DNA from: an uncultured Devosia sp.
GTDB lineage: Bacteria > Pseudomonadota > Alphaproteobacteria > Rhizobiales > Devosiaceae
Length of the DNA stretch: 6,637 bases
Assembly: GCA_946480655.1 (NCBI GenBank)
Contig: CAMLKN010000126.1
Location: forward strand, 1-6,637
Direction of reading: 5' to 3'
Of the stretch, positions 1 through 5,084 are shown in pieces. A program made the position numbers and the translations under genes. Under the pieces are notes generated by a model. That model made no database searches and was not told the origin of the DNA. It saw only the letters and a program-made list of their open reading frames with translations. Numbering within the stretch: the stretch's first letter is position 1; each line of letters opens with the position of its first letter.

Positions 1-331
1 TAAGCAGGTGCGTCTTGCCGTCGATGGTCACCGTGACCTGGCCCGCAACCACGAACAGGACGCCCTCAGCCTCGGCATTGAGTTCGGGTTGGTCACTGCC
101 ACCGCCGGGAAAGACTTCCACGACATACTGCGAAAACGTCTCGGCAAAACCGCTCATCGGCCGGGCGATGATCCAGACGCGGCTGTCGCGCCAATGCGGC
201 AGGTAGGACGTCACGATATCGCGCATCACCCCGTGCGGAATGACGGCATAGGCTTCGGTAAAAACAGCGCGGCCGGTATGGAGGGTCATTTGGGGCGGCA
301 GGCCGGCCGAGGGAGAAGCGTAACTGGTCAT
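1..331 (-). CDS. allE: (S)-ureidoglycine aminohydrolase, AllE type (partial, C-terminus outside window)
   Basis: Cupin-family enzyme of purine/allantoin catabolism that hydrolyses (S)-ureidoglycine to (S)-ureidoglycolate and ammonia, in the cytoplasm, using a bound metal (Mn2+ in characterised members). Only the first 110 codons are present; the gene runs off the left edge. The translation begins MTSYASPSAG and carries a GRAVFTEAYAVIPHGV segment (about residues 20-35). The first cupin half follows, with FSQYVVEVFPGGG (about 66-78) and EGVLFVVAGQVTVTIDGKT (about 89-107). These align by eye with E. coli AllE segments such as GNITAKAEGKT. The metal-binding second cupin half would lie outside the window. 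The ATG is preceded by GGAG at 338-341 (6-nt spacing), 12 nt after the stop of the GST gene, which suggests one transcript. Its role fits the PuuE-UraD gene 2.7 kb away on the same strand. Family assignment is fairly sure; activity is inferred. Confidence 0.87.
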   Translation of the reverse strand, partial: MTSYASPSAGLPPQMTLHTGRAVFTEAYAVIPHGVMRDIVTSYLPHWRDSRVWIIARPMSGFAETFSQYVVEVFPGGGSDQPELNAEAEGVLFVVAGQVTVTIDGKTHLL

Positions 332-343
332 GGCGGTCTCCAC

Positions 344-1030
344 TCAGGCCTTGCGGCGCAGGTCGCTGGTGATGGTGCCGGCTGCGAGGACTTCGGCCTC
401 GTGGTCCGGCTCGCGCCAGGTTTCGGCGAGCCCGGCCTCATACCATTCCATCATGGGCGGCAGCGCGCGCAGCCGGGCCCCATAGGCGTCCACTACCGCC
501 CCGAGTAAAATGCCGTAGGTCTGCAGCCGGAAGGCCACAGGAGCGTAAAAGGCGTCCGCGATTGTGAAGCGATCACCGGCCAGGAAGGGTCCACCGAAGC
601 GCTCGATGCCCGTGGTCCAGATCTCGGCGATGCGGGCAAGGTCGCGTTCCAGAGCCGGCGTGCGGCGATGCAGTTGCACGCGCAGGCCGCAGTTCATAGT
701 GCAGACGTTCCGTAGTTCAGAAAAGCCTGAATGCATTTCGGCCGCTACCGAGCGCGCATAGGCGCGCGCCGCCCGGTCTGCAGGCCACATATGCGGATGG
801 GACTCGGCGACATGCTCGACAATGGCCAGCGAGTCCCAGACGCTGATCTCTCCATCGACCAGCAATGGCACGCGGCCCGTGGGCGAGAAGGCGCGGAACG
901 TGTCATGGCTGCCGTGGTCGACGAAGGGCCGCAGCTCTTCCTCGAAGGGGACTTCCGCCATGCGCAGCGCCAGCCACGGACGCAGCGACCAGGACGAGTA
1001 GTTCTTGTTGCCGATGATGAGTTTGAGCAT
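344..1030 (-). CDS. Glutathione S-transferase family protein
   Basis: A 228-aa soluble GST-fold protein, normal length for the family. The N-terminal thioredoxin-like domain (about 1-78) opens MLKLIIGNKN with a YSSWSLRPW segment (11-19), whose serines occupy the place of the catalytic Ser of zeta-like GSTs. It has the cis-proline turn VPLLVDG (54-60) and the acidic-Ser glutathione-binding motif WDSLAI (65-70). The all-helical C-terminal domain has the N-capping box FTIADAFYAPV (155-165). An in-frame ATG 17 codons further upstream exists, but the start at 1030 is preferred because AGGAG lies 8 nt upstream (1039-1043) and the family begins at MLKL. It sits 55 nt downstream of arsR and 12 nt upstream of allE, so it could be read with either or both. 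No substrate can be assigned. A link to ureide breakdown is only suggested by position; conjugation of small electrophiles is the default alternative. Confidence 0.9.
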   Translation of the reverse strand: MLKLIIGNKNYSSWSLRPWLALRMAEVPFEEELRPFVDHGSHDTFRAFSPTGRVPLLVDGEISVWDSLAIVEHVAESHPHMWPADRAARAYARSVAAEMHSGFSELRNVCTMNCGLRVQLHRRTPALERDLARIAEIWTTGIERFGGPFLAGDRFTIADAFYAPVAFRLQTYGILLGAVVDAYGARLRALPPMMEWYEAGLAETWREPDHEAEVLAAGTITSDLRRKA

Positions 1031-1085
1031 GACGCGGTCTCCTGCCGATAGGGAGTAGCGCGGGGCGGGGCTGCGTCGCAAGCGT

Positions 1086-1409
1086 TCAGGCGTCGAGGGT
1101 TTGCTTGAGCCGGCTCAGCATGGCGGCCGCATAGACGGCATAAGGCCCGATGAAGCGCTCGTGGATGGCGTGAATGGGCAGGGCGTCGAGGTGGTTCCAG
1201 CGCTCGCGGCCGCGCTTTTCCGCGACCACCAGCCCCGCCGCTTCCAGCACGCCCAGATGCTGCATGACCGTGCAGCGGTCGATCTCGGGAATGAGGTCGC
1301 ACAGCATGCCGGTGGTGCGCGGTTCAGTCTTGAGGAGATCGAGAATGCGCCGCCTTACGCGGTGGCTGAGGGCCTTGAAAACCAGGTCGTCTGCGTCGTC
1401 ATTTGACAT
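1086..1409 (-). CDS. ArsR-family winged-helix repressor (divergent from SRPBCC-VOC-SRPBCC operon)
   Basis: A 107-aa ArsR/SmtB-type transcriptional regulator that would act as a homodimer on an inverted-repeat operator. After an acidic N-terminus (SNDDADD) it shows FKALSHRVRRRILDLL (11-26). The helix-turn-helix spans about 33-62, with recognition helix CTVMQHLGVLEAAGLV (46-61). The wing is EKRGRERWNHL (64-74). No Cys-rich metal site is apparent (only Cys37 and Cys46, not in the classical ELCVCDL arrangement), so metal sensing is unlikely. Start choice is open: ATG at 1409 (used here) or ATG at 1427, which adds six residues (MLYFYN). Neither has a Shine-Dalgarno sequence, and a leaderless start at 1409 fits the promoter below. 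Both ATGs lie in the arms of the palindrome 1408-1427, suggesting autorepression. The gene diverges from an SRPBCC gene, the usual arrangement of this subfamily. The GST gene follows 55 nt downstream. Confidence 0.9.
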   Translation of the reverse strand: MSNDDADDLVFKALSHRVRRRILDLLKTEPRTTGMLCDLIPEIDRCTVMQHLGVLEAAGLVVAEKRGRERWNHLDALPIHAIHERFIGPYAVYAAAMLSRLKQTLDA

Positions 1410-1432
1410 GTTATAGAAATATAACATATTGT
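1403..1432 (+). promoter_or_regulatory. Probable sigma70-type promoter of the SRPBCC-VOC-SRPBCC operon
   Basis: A consensus -35 box TTGACA (1403-1408) is followed after 18 bp by TATTGT (1427-1432), a four-of-six match to TATAAT. Transcription would begin near 1439, giving a short leader with the AAGGGAGA ribosome-binding site at 1447-1454 ahead of the ATG at 1462. The inverted repeat 1408-1427 occupies the spacer between the two boxes. Assigned by eye; no transcript evidence. Confidence 0.55.
1408..1427. promoter_or_regulatory. Perfect 20-bp inverted repeat, probable ArsR operator
   Basis: The sequence shows ATGTTATA-GAAA-TATAACAT: two perfect 8-bp arms around a 4-bp AT spacer, the size and AT-rich character typical of ArsR-family operators. 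It lies in the interval between the divergent arsR and SRPBCC genes. It fills the spacer of the rightward promoter and covers the likely -10 region and start codon of the leftward arsR promoter. A bound dimer would block both. Binding by the neighbouring ArsR is inferred. Confidence 0.75.
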
Positions 1433-1444
1433 ACGGTCAGTCAA
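1416..1444 (-). promoter_or_regulatory. Possible arsR promoter giving a leaderless transcript
   Basis: On the minus strand TTGACT (1444-1439) is followed after 17 bp by TATTTC (1421-1416); TATATT (1423-1418) at 15 bp is an alternative -10. A start about 7 nt past the first -10 falls at or next to the ATG at 1409. This would explain why no Shine-Dalgarno sequence precedes arsR. The -10 lies inside the palindrome 1408-1427. The boxes are moderate matches. Confidence 0.4.
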
Positions 1445-1461
1445 CCAAGGGAGATCAGTTC

Positions 1462-1974
1462 ATGCGTGCCGTGGTCGCCAAGGAGAAAGACCTGCAATTG
1501 CAGTTCCGCGTGTCGGGCCGGATCGACAAACCGGTCCATGATGTGTTCGAGGCGGTCGTCGATCCCGCCAAACTGTCGGGCTATTTCACTACGGGCGGCG
1601 CCAAGGGGCGGCTCGAAACCGGGGCTGTCGTCACTTGGGACTTTCACGATTTTCCCGGCGCCTTCCCGGTGGAGGTGGTGGAAGTCGTGCCGGATGCGAA
1701 GATCGTCCTGCGCTGGGATGCGAGCGAGGCGACCGAGCCCAGCACGACAGGCGAGACGCCGCAGCCGGTGGGGTACAAGACGACCGTGACCATGGAGTTC
1801 ACCGGGCTCGAGGATGGGCGCACGCTGGTCACGATTTCCGAGAGTGGCTGGCGGCAAACGCCGGGCGGGCTCAAGTCATCCTATGGCAATTGCGAGGGCT
1901 GGACCGGCATGCTCTGCGCCCTCAAGGTCTATCTCGAGCACGGCATCAATCTGCGCGAGGGGTTCTACAAATGA
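1462..1974 (+). CDS. SRPBCC domain protein (AHSA1/START-like fold)
   Basis: A 170-aa soluble protein of the SRPBCC superfamily (AHSA1-like, COG3832 type), whose members form a deep hydrophobic cavity that binds small ligands. The fold signature is visible. The first strand and helix are LQLQFRVSGRIDKPVHDVFEAVVDPAKLSGYF (11-42), with the IDKPVHDVFEAVVDP phrase typical of the family. A GAVVTWDF strand (54-61) follows, then VVEVVPDAKIVLRW (72-85) and TVTMEFTGLEDGRTLVTISESGW (108-130). The long C-terminal helix GWTGMLCALKVYLEHGINLREGF (146-168) closes the cavity. The start at 1462 is chosen for AAGGGAGA 8 nt upstream; an in-frame ATG at 1429 lacks a site. It is the first gene of the operon divergent from arsR and overlaps the VOC gene by ATGA. 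Specific function is unknown; the fold is clear. Confidence 0.9.
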   Translation: MRAVVAKEKDLQLQFRVSGRIDKPVHDVFEAVVDPAKLSGYFTTGGAKGRLETGAVVTWDFHDFPGAFPVEVVEVVPDAKIVLRWDASEATEPSTTGETPQPVGYKTTVTMEFTGLEDGRTLVTISESGWRQTPGGLKSSYGNCEGWTGMLCALKVYLEHGINLREGFYK

Positions 1975-2318
1975 CCGCCATCAGCGGCGGCGTGAACATT
2001 GCCATGAAGGTACCGGCGCACCAGTACGAGGCAGTCGTGGCCTTCTATCGGGAAACGCTGGGTTGTGAAGAAATTGCCGGAGGCGACGACATCTCCTTCC
2101 GGTTTGGCCCCAATCGCCTATGGATCGATCGGGTGTCCCAGATCAGCCAGGCGGAGATCTGGTTGGAACTGGTGACCAGCGATTTCGAGGCGGCGGCGCG
2201 CAAGCTGGAGGCGGCGGGGATTGCCCGCCACGACGCAATCGAACCTCTGCCGGACACGTTGGAGGCGGGATGGTTCTTCAATCCGGCCAGTATCGTCCAC
2301 CTGCTGCGCAAGCAGTAA
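1971..2318 (+). CDS. VOC (glyoxalase/dioxygenase-fold) family protein
   Basis: A 115-aa single-domain protein resembling the vicinal oxygen chelate superfamily. Evidence is the opening VNIAMKVPAHQYEAVVAFYRETLGCEEI (8-35), where the AVVAFYRETLG phrase is characteristic. It continues with DISFRFGPNRLWIDRV (40-55), AEIWLELVTSDFEAAARKLEAAGI (61-84) and the last strand GWFFNPASIVHLLRK (100-114). A His11-equivalent metal ligand is not obvious at the first-strand position and the final strand lacks the usual Glu. Metal catalysis is therefore doubtful, and a binding or resistance-type role is possible. The ATG overlaps the preceding stop (ATGA) and GAGGGG lies 8 nt upstream at 1957-1962, so translation is likely coupled. 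The same reading frame stays open upstream to 1635, but that part lies over the SRPBCC gene and has no family similarity. Confidence 0.85.
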   Translation: MTAISGGVNIAMKVPAHQYEAVVAFYRETLGCEEIAGGDDISFRFGPNRLWIDRVSQISQAEIWLELVTSDFEAAARKLEAAGIARHDAIEPLPDTLEAGWFFNPASIVHLLRKQ

Positions 2319-2352
2319 CGCTTGCCGGCAACGTGCATTCTCGGGGATTTTC

Positions 2353-2805
2353 ATGACCAACATAGTTGCAGCGACCGACTACACCTTTTCGACCCTTTCA
2401 CCCGGACAGATCTACGAGGCCTGGCTCGATCCAGCCCTTGTCCGCCGCTGGATGAACCGGAACATGGAGGCCAAGTTCGACGATTATGAAGTCACGGACA
2501 TCCGGATTGACCCGGTGGTGGGCGGTCGCTTCTTCTTCGGCGGCAAGCAGGGCGGGGAACCGTCGGACGCCTGGGGCTACTATCGCGACCTCATTCCCGA
2601 CCAACGCATCGTCTTCACCTGGTTCGTCGACGAGAGCGAAGAGAAGGAAGACAATTCAACCGTGACGCTGGAGATCGGGCCATCCGGCTCGGGTACTCGT
2701 GCCCGGATCTCGCACGAGATGGATGCGCAGTGGGAACAATATGCGGCCCAGACAGCGGACGCCTGGCGCGGCATGCTCGAGGCAATCGACCAGATCCTCA
2801 GCTGA
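2353..2805 (+). CDS. SRPBCC/AHSA1 domain protein
   Basis: A 150-aa AHSA1-type SRPBCC protein, distinct from the one two genes upstream. Visible elements are the helix segment LSPGQIYEAWLDPALVRRWM (15-34), the strand pair DYEVTDIRIDPVVGGRFFF (44-62), and WGYYRDLIPDQRIVFTWFVD (74-93), which is the classic AHSA1 G-x-Y/F-x-E/D-I-x-P-x-x-R-I/L-V-x-T-W motif. Then come STVTLEIGPSGSGTRARISHE (102-122) and the closing helix GMLEAIDQIL (140-149). GGGGA at 2343-2347 lies 5 nt before the ATG. The gene begins 34 nt after the VOC stop and is the last of the operon. AHSA1-like proteins beside ArsR regulators are usually of unknown substrate; eukaryotic Aha1 activity should not be assumed. Confidence 0.88.
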   Translation: MTNIVAATDYTFSTLSPGQIYEAWLDPALVRRWMNRNMEAKFDDYEVTDIRIDPVVGGRFFFGGKQGGEPSDAWGYYRDLIPDQRIVFTWFVDESEEKEDNSTVTLEIGPSGSGTRARISHEMDAQWEQYAAQTADAWRGMLEAIDQILS

Positions 2806-2865
2806 ACCGCTGTGACCAAGCGCACACCGCGCGTTAAGGTTACCCATTCTTCAACACTTGGCGCT

Positions 2866-2878
2866 ATCCTCTGAGGAT
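2866..2878. repeat. Short inverted repeat ATCCTC-T-GAGGAT
   Basis: Two perfect 6-bp arms separated by one base, immediately before the ATG of the small ORF at 2880. It overlaps the only purine-rich stretch that could serve as its ribosome-binding site. The one-base spacer rules out a hairpin with full arms; at best it is a protein-binding palindrome. It could be chance. Confidence 0.35.
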
Positions 2879-2879
2879 C

Positions 2880-3017
2880 ATGCGACAAGTTCTGTTGAGT
2901 ATCGGCGTTTCCCCGCACCATTGGCTGCAGCACAACCTGCCATGGCTGGCTGTGCTGGCCCTGATGTTTGGCTTTGAACGCGACGACGCGGCCATAGATG
3001 AGCGCCGAGAGGGCTAG
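2880..3017 (+). CDS. Possible 45-aa small protein, unidentified
   Basis: An ATG-to-TAG reading frame in the gap between the SRPBCC operon and the convergent PuuE-UraD gene, starting MRQVLLSIGV and ending DERREG-like with residues DDAAIDEREG. It has a short hydrophobic run PWLAVLALMFGF (21-32), too short for a sure membrane helix, then a charged tail. GAGGA at 2873-2877 is only 2 nt from the ATG, which is tight. TATCCT at 2865-2870 could be a -10 box giving a near-leaderless transcript. Its last four bases overlap the end of the PuuE-UraD gene. No family is recognised. It may be a real small protein or chance, since stop-free frames of this length are common in GC-rich DNA. Confidence 0.3.
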   Translation: MRQVLLSIGVSPHHWLQHNLPWLAVLALMFGFERDDAAIDERREG

Positions 3018-4432
3018 GGCAGGATCGCCTTCAATCGCAGCAGGGCAATGCGCTCCACCTGGGCACAGGCGGTGGCGAATTCTTCGGCGGCCGAATTGGC
3101 AATCCGTTTTTCGAAATTCTCCAGGATCGACGCCTTGGTGTGATCGCGCACGGCGATGATGAAGGGAAAGCCGAATTTTTCGACATAGGCGGTATTGAGC
3201 GCGGTGAATTTGTCGCGCTCAGCATCGGTCAGGGCGTCCAAGCCGGCCGAGGCCTGTTCGGCAGTCGAGTCGGCGGTCAGGCGCTTGGCGGCGGCGAGTT
3301 TGCCTGCAAGATCGGGGTGGGCGCGGAGAACCGCGAGGCGCTCTTCCGGCGTGGCCATCCGGAACTGGGTTCTGAGCGCGAAATGGAGGCCAATAGCCGT
3401 GTCATTGGCCGGGCCCATCTCGGCCTCCCAGGCGCGCTCGGCGATCCAGGGAGAATGCTCGAAGATCGAGCCGTATCGGGAGACGAAATCGGCCTTGTCG
3501 AGCTGGCTGGGGAAGACATCGGGCGCCTGGTAGGGATGCTCCCTGGCCCAGTGCTGGGCAATTTCGAGCCGCGTCGGCACCCAGACCTTGTCGAAGGTCC
3601 TGATGTAGTCGACGAACTTTTTCAGGCCCTGGTAGCGGCCCGGCTGGCCGACCAAGCGGCAGTGGAGGCCGATGGACATCATCTTGGGCGAACCGGCCTG
3701 GCCTTCGGCGTAGAGGCAGTCGAAACTGTCCTTGAGAAAGGTGAAATATTCCTCGCCATTGTCGAAGCCGGGGGCGGTGACGAAGCGCATGTCATTGGCG
3801 CTGAGCGTATAGGGAATGATGAGCTGGGGCTTGCCGGCGATGACTTTCCAATAGGGCAGGTCGTCGTCATAGGTGTCGGAGATATAGGCAAAGCCGCCGG
3901 CCTCGGCGACGAGTTCAACAGTGTTGAGGCTGGAACGGCCGGTATACCAGCCGAGCGGGCGTGCGCCGGTGGCAATGGTGTGGAGGCGAATGGCCTCGGC
4001 GATCTGCGCCCGTTCCTCATCGGGCGGCATGTCCTTGTGTTGCACCCATTTGTATCCGTGAGACGCGATCTCCCAACCGGCTTCCTGCATGGCGGCAAGC
4101 TGGGCCGGGGCGCGCATCAGGGCGGTGGCGACGCCGTAGATGGTGACCGGCAGGTTGGCCTCAGTGAACAGGCGATGGAGCCGCCAGAAACCGGCGCGAG
4201 CGCCATATTCGTACATGCTTTCGACATTGGCATGGCGCTGCCCGGGCCAGGGCGCGGCGCCCAGCACGTCGACGAGGAATGCTTCGGACGCGCCGTCGCC
4301 ATGCAGGATATTGTTCTCCCCACCCTCCTCGTAATTGAGCACGAATTGCACCGCCACATGGGCGCCCCCGGGCCAGTTGGCATGGGGCGGGGTTTGGCCG
4401 TAGCCGTGCATGTCGCGGGGATAACGGTTCAT
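3014..4432 (-). CDS. puuE: Bifunctional allantoinase PuuE / OHCU decarboxylase UraD fusion
   Basis: A 472-aa two-domain cytoplasmic enzyme of ureide catabolism. Residues 1-300 are a PuuE allantoinase of the polysaccharide-deacetylase (NodB) fold, unrelated to amidohydrolase-type AllB, which opens allantoin to allantoate. Signatures are RYPRDMHGYGQTPP (3-16), WPGGAHVAVQFVLNYEEGGE (20-39), EIASHGYKW with His125 (121-129), TGRSSLN (164-170), ISDTYDDDLPYW (184-195) and IGLHCRLVGQPGR (254-266). Residues about 305-472 are UraD, which decarboxylates OHCU to S-allantoin. They show FVSRYGSIFEHSPWIAERAW (316-335), the catalytic HPDL (372-375), STAEQASAGL (389-398) and FGFPFIIAVR (420-429). The fusion therefore joins two consecutive steps in reverse order along the chain. 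The start matches the family although no strong ribosome-binding site precedes it. The gene converges with the operon to its left; the REP-like hairpins lie upstream. PuuE-UraD fusions are known in proteobacteria. Confidence 0.95.
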   Translation of the reverse strand: MNRYPRDMHGYGQTPPHANWPGGAHVAVQFVLNYEEGGENNILHGDGASEAFLVDVLGAAPWPGQRHANVESMYEYGARAGFWRLHRLFTEANLPVTIYGVATALMRAPAQLAAMQEAGWEIASHGYKWVQHKDMPPDEERAQIAEAIRLHTIATGARPLGWYTGRSSLNTVELVAEAGGFAYISDTYDDDLPYWKVIAGKPQLIIPYTLSANDMRFVTAPGFDNGEEYFTFLKDSFDCLYAEGQAGSPKMMSIGLHCRLVGQPGRYQGLKKFVDYIRTFDKVWVPTRLEIAQHWAREHPYQAPDVFPSQLDKADFVSRYGSIFEHSPWIAERAWEAEMGPANDTAIGLHFALRTQFRMATPEERLAVLRAHPDLAGKLAAAKRLTADSTAEQASAGLDALTDAERDKFTALNTAYVEKFGFPFIIAVRDHTKASILENFEKRIANSAAEEFATACAQVERIALLRLKAILP

Positions 4433-4533
4433 CGGGTGGTCTCGAGCGAGTCAAATACGAGGCCGGATGGTAAGCGGAAGGCGGTGTGGGGCGCTAGAGG
4501 TGGTTTCCCCCTCCCTGTTTCCATATCGGTACT

Positions 4534-4556
4534 GTCCTCGGGCGCGACCCGAGGAC
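4534..4556. repeat. REP-like palindrome, first hairpin of a pair
   Basis: GTCCTCGGG (4534-4542), loop CGCGA, CCCGAGGAC (4548-4556): a perfect 9-bp stem with a 5-nt loop. There is no T-run on either side, so it is not a typical intrinsic terminator, although on the minus strand it lies 3' of the SRPBCC gene. Palindromes with a CCTCGGG core resemble intergenic repeats abundant in alphaproteobacterial genomes; that comparison is from memory. Confidence 0.7.
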
Positions 4557-4585
4557 CTGTCGCAGCAACGGCGATGCTGAAGGTG

Positions 4586-4608
4586 GCCCTCGGATCATGT
4601 CCGAGGGC
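4586..4608. repeat. REP-like palindrome, second hairpin of a pair
   Basis: GCCCTCGGA (4586-4594), loop TCATG, TCCGAGGGC (4600-4608): again a perfect 9-bp stem with a 5-nt loop. The shared CCTCGG stem core and identical geometry match the hairpin 29 nt to its left, so the two look like halves of one composite element of about 75 bp (4534-4608). It begins 40 bp past the end of the SRPBCC gene on the minus strand. It may stabilise or attenuate the operon's 3' end. Confidence 0.7.
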
Positions 4609-4647
4609 GGTCCGGCGTGGGTGGAGAGTGCCGGGGCCGGCGCGAGG

Positions 4648-5073
4648 CTATTGCGCCTCTGCCACCGTTTCCAGCTTCTCCAGGAACGCCTTCCAGCCGG
4701 CATGGGCGCCGCCATAGGCCTGCTTCTGTTCGGGACGGAAGCCGGTCTGCTCCACCTTGAGATGTGTGCCGGTGGCGGTGGGTGTCAAAGTGTATGTCAC
4801 GACGCTCTTGAGGGCGTAGAGCGGGTCGTCATTGTCGTGGTCCCAGGTGTAGGAGAGCGAGCGCTCGGGATCGATGTCGAGCACTTCGCAATCGAGCACG
4901 CCGCCCCATTCGCCGCGCAGCTTGAACTTGTGCCCCACTTCGGGGCGGAAGTCGTTGTTCATCAGCCATTCGGAGATGAGATGCGACGTGGTCAGCGCCT
5001 TCCAGATCTTGGCGGCGGGCTGGGGAATTTCGCGTTCGATGACGACGGTGCGGGTTTGGACGGCGGTGTTCAT
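4648..5073 (-). CDS. SRPBCC/AHSA1 domain protein (last gene of the ArsR-DUF1801 operon)
   Basis: A 141-aa AHSA1-type SRPBCC protein with a predicted ligand-binding cavity. Elements in order: TRTVVIEREIPQPAAKIWKALTTSHLISEWLM (7-38), a near-canonical first strand and helix with the LTTSHLISEWLM phrase; FRPEVGHKFKLRGEWGG (42-58); VLDIDPERSLSYTWDHD (64-80), the family's P-x-R-L-x-Y-T-W motif; VVTYTLTPTATGTHLKVEQTGF (91-112); and the C-terminal helix GGAHAGWKAFLEKLETV (121-137). The ATG at 5073 is chosen, with AGGG 9 nt upstream; an in-frame TTG three codons upstream is the alternative. It starts 11 nt after the stop of the DUF1801 gene, so it is the distal gene of the operon headed by the ArsR gene at 6502. 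Pairing of this family with an ArsR gene is very common; the substrate is unknown. Confidence 0.9.
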   Translation of the reverse strand: MNTAVQTRTVVIEREIPQPAAKIWKALTTSHLISEWLMNNDFRPEVGHKFKLRGEWGGVLDCEVLDIDPERSLSYTWDHDNDDPLYALKSVVTYTLTPTATGTHLKVEQTGFRPEQKQAYGGAHAGWKAFLEKLETVAEAQ

Positions 5074-5084
5074 CTTGGGCAACC

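Noticed and set aside
8..508. 166-codon plus-strand ORF over allE and the GST gene
   Set aside because: Antisense to two genes with clear family similarity; its translation shows no recognisable domain.
1635..1970. Upstream extension of the VOC reading frame (to 227 aa)
   Set aside because: The extension lies over the SRPBCC gene in another frame and has low-complexity, Arg/Gly-rich sequence. The ATG at 1971 has a good ribosome-binding site and matches the family start.
4433..4533. Promoter immediately upstream of puuE
   Set aside because: TTGACT on the minus strand lies only about 16 nt from the start codon, leaving no room for a -10 and transcription start. No other pair of boxes was convincing.
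4534..4608. Intrinsic terminator or CRISPR-like repeat
   Set aside because: There is no T-run after either hairpin on either strand. Only two palindromes occur, with different stem sequences and no regular spacers.
3140..4717. 525-codon plus-strand ORF antisense to PuuE-UraD
   Set aside because: It is the mirror of a clear family gene in GC-rich DNA; its Gly/Glu/Val-rich translation shows no domain, and it also runs into the REP-like region and the next gene.
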